In this document: positions 6,503-7,416 of the stretch, in pieces
Numbering within the stretch: the first letter of the stretch is position 1
Layout of the letters: each line of letters begins with the position of its first letter
From: CAYOLL01 sp964404765 [NCBI: uncultured Gemmatimonadota bacterium]
GTDB lineage: Bacteria > 4572-55
Direction: 5' to 3'
Length of the DNA: 7,416 nt
Assembly (NCBI GenBank): GCA_964404765.1
Contig: CAYOLL010000252.1
Location: 1-7,416, forward strand
The notes under the pieces: generated by a model
Told to the model about the DNA's origin: nothing
What the model saw: the letters and a program-made list of their open reading frames with translations, nothing else
Database searches by the model: none
Made by a program: the position numbers and the translations under genes

Positions 6503-7233
6503 ACATCACCCGTGACGATATTCGACAGATAGTTGAACAGCTTGTGGAACAGACGCTGGTCAAACCAACCCAAAGCTGCGGCTGTCAGACCCGTCCGGCG
6601 GCAACCAAAAAAGTCATCAGCGAAGCCGATGTGCTGGCCGCGTCCGGCGAGATTGTCGTGGACGCGGGGGCGATTATTACGCCCTTAGCCAAAGATACGG
6701 CCAAAGCCCGCGGCATCCGCTTTGTCCCGACTAAAGCAGCCGCAACGCCCCAAAATCAGCCCGCCGATCCAAAGACCGGGCCTAAGAATGGTACGATTGC
6801 GCTGGGCAGCGATCATGGCGGTTTCCGGCTCAAGGAAGCGCTGAAAGTCTATCTCAAGGAATTGGGCTACGAGGTGCGCGACGTGGGCTGTCACGACGAG
6901 CAGGCCGTGGATTATCCCGATCTGGCCCGGGCGGTGGCGCAGGCGGTGGCCGGCGGCGAATGCAGTCTGGGCATTATGATTGACGGCGCCGGCATCGGCT
7001 CGTGCATGGCCGCCAACAAAGTCGCCGGTATCCGCGCCGCCCTGTGCCACGACCAATATACGGCGATCAACAGCCGCGAGCATAACAACGCCAATGTGCT
7101 GACATTGGGCGCGCAAGTGACGGGCGAAGGCGTGGCCAAGCAGATCGCCAAAGTCTGGCTGGAAACTGCTTTTACCGGCGGCCGCCATGCCCGCCGTGTG
7201 GCTAAAATTGACGAGTTAGACCGCAGTCGGTAG
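6499..7233 (+). CDS. RpiB/LacAB-family sugar-phosphate isomerase with BMC-type N-terminal extension
   Basis: This 244-residue protein is about 95 residues longer than standard RpiB. Residues 99-244 are the isomerase fold: GSDHGGFRLKEAL (103-115), DYPDLA, GIMIDGAGIG (158-167), AANKVAGIRAALCHD, SREHNNANVLTLGA with ring-opening His195, and GGRHARRV with phosphate-binding Arg229 and Arg233. Such enzymes interconvert ribose 5-phosphate and ribulose 5-phosphate or related sugars. Asp162 and Ala164 replace Cys66 and Thr68 of E. coli RpiB; LacA of galactose-6-phosphate isomerase also has Asp here. The extension has three parts: an amphipathic helix at 1-20 like BMC encapsulation peptides, Cys27-Gly-Cys29, and residues 38-76 (VISEADVLAA, then AGAIITPLAKDTAKARGI), resembling the EutQ N-terminus. 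A Pro/Ala linker follows (77-97). ATG 6499 has GAGG (6488-6491) and overlaps the cdd stop. Microcompartment targeting is inferred. Confidence 0.9.
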   Translation: MNITRDDIRQIVEQLVEQTLVKPTQSCGCQTRPAATKKVISEADVLAASGEIVVDAGAIITPLAKDTAKARGIRFVPTKAAATPQNQPADPKTGPKNGTIALGSDHGGFRLKEALKVYLKELGYEVRDVGCHDEQAVDYPDLARAVAQAVAGGECSLGIMIDGAGIGSCMAANKVAGIRAALCHDQYTAINSREHNNANVLTLGAQVTGEGVAKQIAKVWLETAFTGGRHARRVAKIDELDRSR

Positions 7234-7248
7234 CACCGCAATGTCATT

Positions 7249-7364
7249 AAGTTAAGCACAGGGCAAGATTGTCATGCTGAAAGCATCTTTTTTTAAAATA
7301 GTAAGGTGCTTGATTCGAAAAGGATTCTTTCAGAATGACTACACTGATCGGCTTTCCTTAACTT
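7249..7364. repeat. Nested inverted repeat (MITE-like) after the isomerase gene
   Basis: An inner pair of 17-bp arms, 7271-7287 (GTCATGCTGAAAGCATC) and 7323-7339 (GATTCTTTCAGAATGAC), is complementary at 15 of 17 positions around a 35-bp AT-rich centre. An outer exact 8-bp pair flanks it: AAGTTAAG (7249-7256) and CTTAACTT (7357-7364). The whole is roughly symmetric and non-coding, about 116 bp long, and could form a long hairpin. The design resembles short non-autonomous or REP-like intergenic elements. No transposase or clear target duplication is visible. The remaining sequence to 7416 shows no gene. Confidence 0.7.
7274..7294 (+). terminator. Possible weak intrinsic terminator of the cdd-isomerase operon
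   Basis: ATGCT (7274-7278) and AGCAT (7282-7286) form a short 5-bp hairpin with a GAA loop, followed by C and seven T residues (7288-7294). It lies 40 bp after the isomerase stop inside the left arm of the nested repeat. The stem is short and low in GC, so activity is uncertain, and read-through into downstream genes is plausible. Confidence 0.35.
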
Positions 7365-7416
7365 CAGACCACCTGATCCGCGTGAATCTGGAGTGAGACC
7401 ATTTTGAAGCATTCAA

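Noticed and set aside
6685-7188. Antisense ORF of 167 codons inside the isomerase gene
   Set aside because: It is a by-product of GC-rich codons in the RpiB fold, which has clear catalytic motifs on the + strand.

Overview
The window looks like a chromosomal segment from an uncultured-type bacterium of the FCB superphylum (KSB1, Calditrichota or Zixibacteria-like). This is an inference. It rests on the large surface protein ending in a FlgD-like Ig domain (a SxxPNPF start and a SGVYIYxI end), a signal-peptide-bearing small beta-barrel protein (so a Gram-negative envelope), and intergenic spaces filled with short palindromic repeats. All supported genes are on the + strand, and no rRNA, tRNA, CRISPR array or transposase gene was seen.

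Layout. (1) 2-2572: the 3' part of a long secreted protein with seven Ig-like (Big_1/invasin-type) repeats and a C-terminal FlgD-like domain. It is followed by a palindrome made of 7-bp repeats and by a strong intrinsic terminator. (2) 2875-3366: a small outer-membrane beta-barrel protein. (3) 3367-3599: a non-coding stretch built of degenerate CGCGGAT and AACGCAG repeats. (4) 3600-4994: a glycerophosphodiester phosphodiesterase, then a two-gene module (a small helical protein and a minimal nucleotidyltransferase) whose genes overlap by 68 bp and resemble a toxin-antitoxin pair. (5) 4995-5586: a decayed area with a DUF2442 remnant and one doubtful small ORF. (6) 5587-7233: a compact three-gene operon of a Cys-rich protein of unknown function, cytidine deaminase and an RpiB-family sugar-phosphate isomerase. 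(7) 7234-7416: a nested inverted repeat.

The most interesting part is the last operon. The isomerase carries about 98 extra N-terminal residues: a short amphipathic helix that looks like a bacterial microcompartment (BMC) encapsulation peptide, a Cys-Gly-Cys linker, and a segment resembling the N-terminus of EutQ. With cytidine deaminase directly upstream and translationally coupled, this suggests the edge of a sugar-phosphate/nucleoside-degrading microcompartment locus. Cytidine or deoxycytidine would be deaminated, phosphorolysis would release the pentose phosphate, and the isomerase would act on it inside the shell. No shell protein lies inside the window, so the BMC assignment remains an inference. 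The isomerase also has Asp where E. coli RpiB has its catalytic Cys, so its exact substrate is uncertain.
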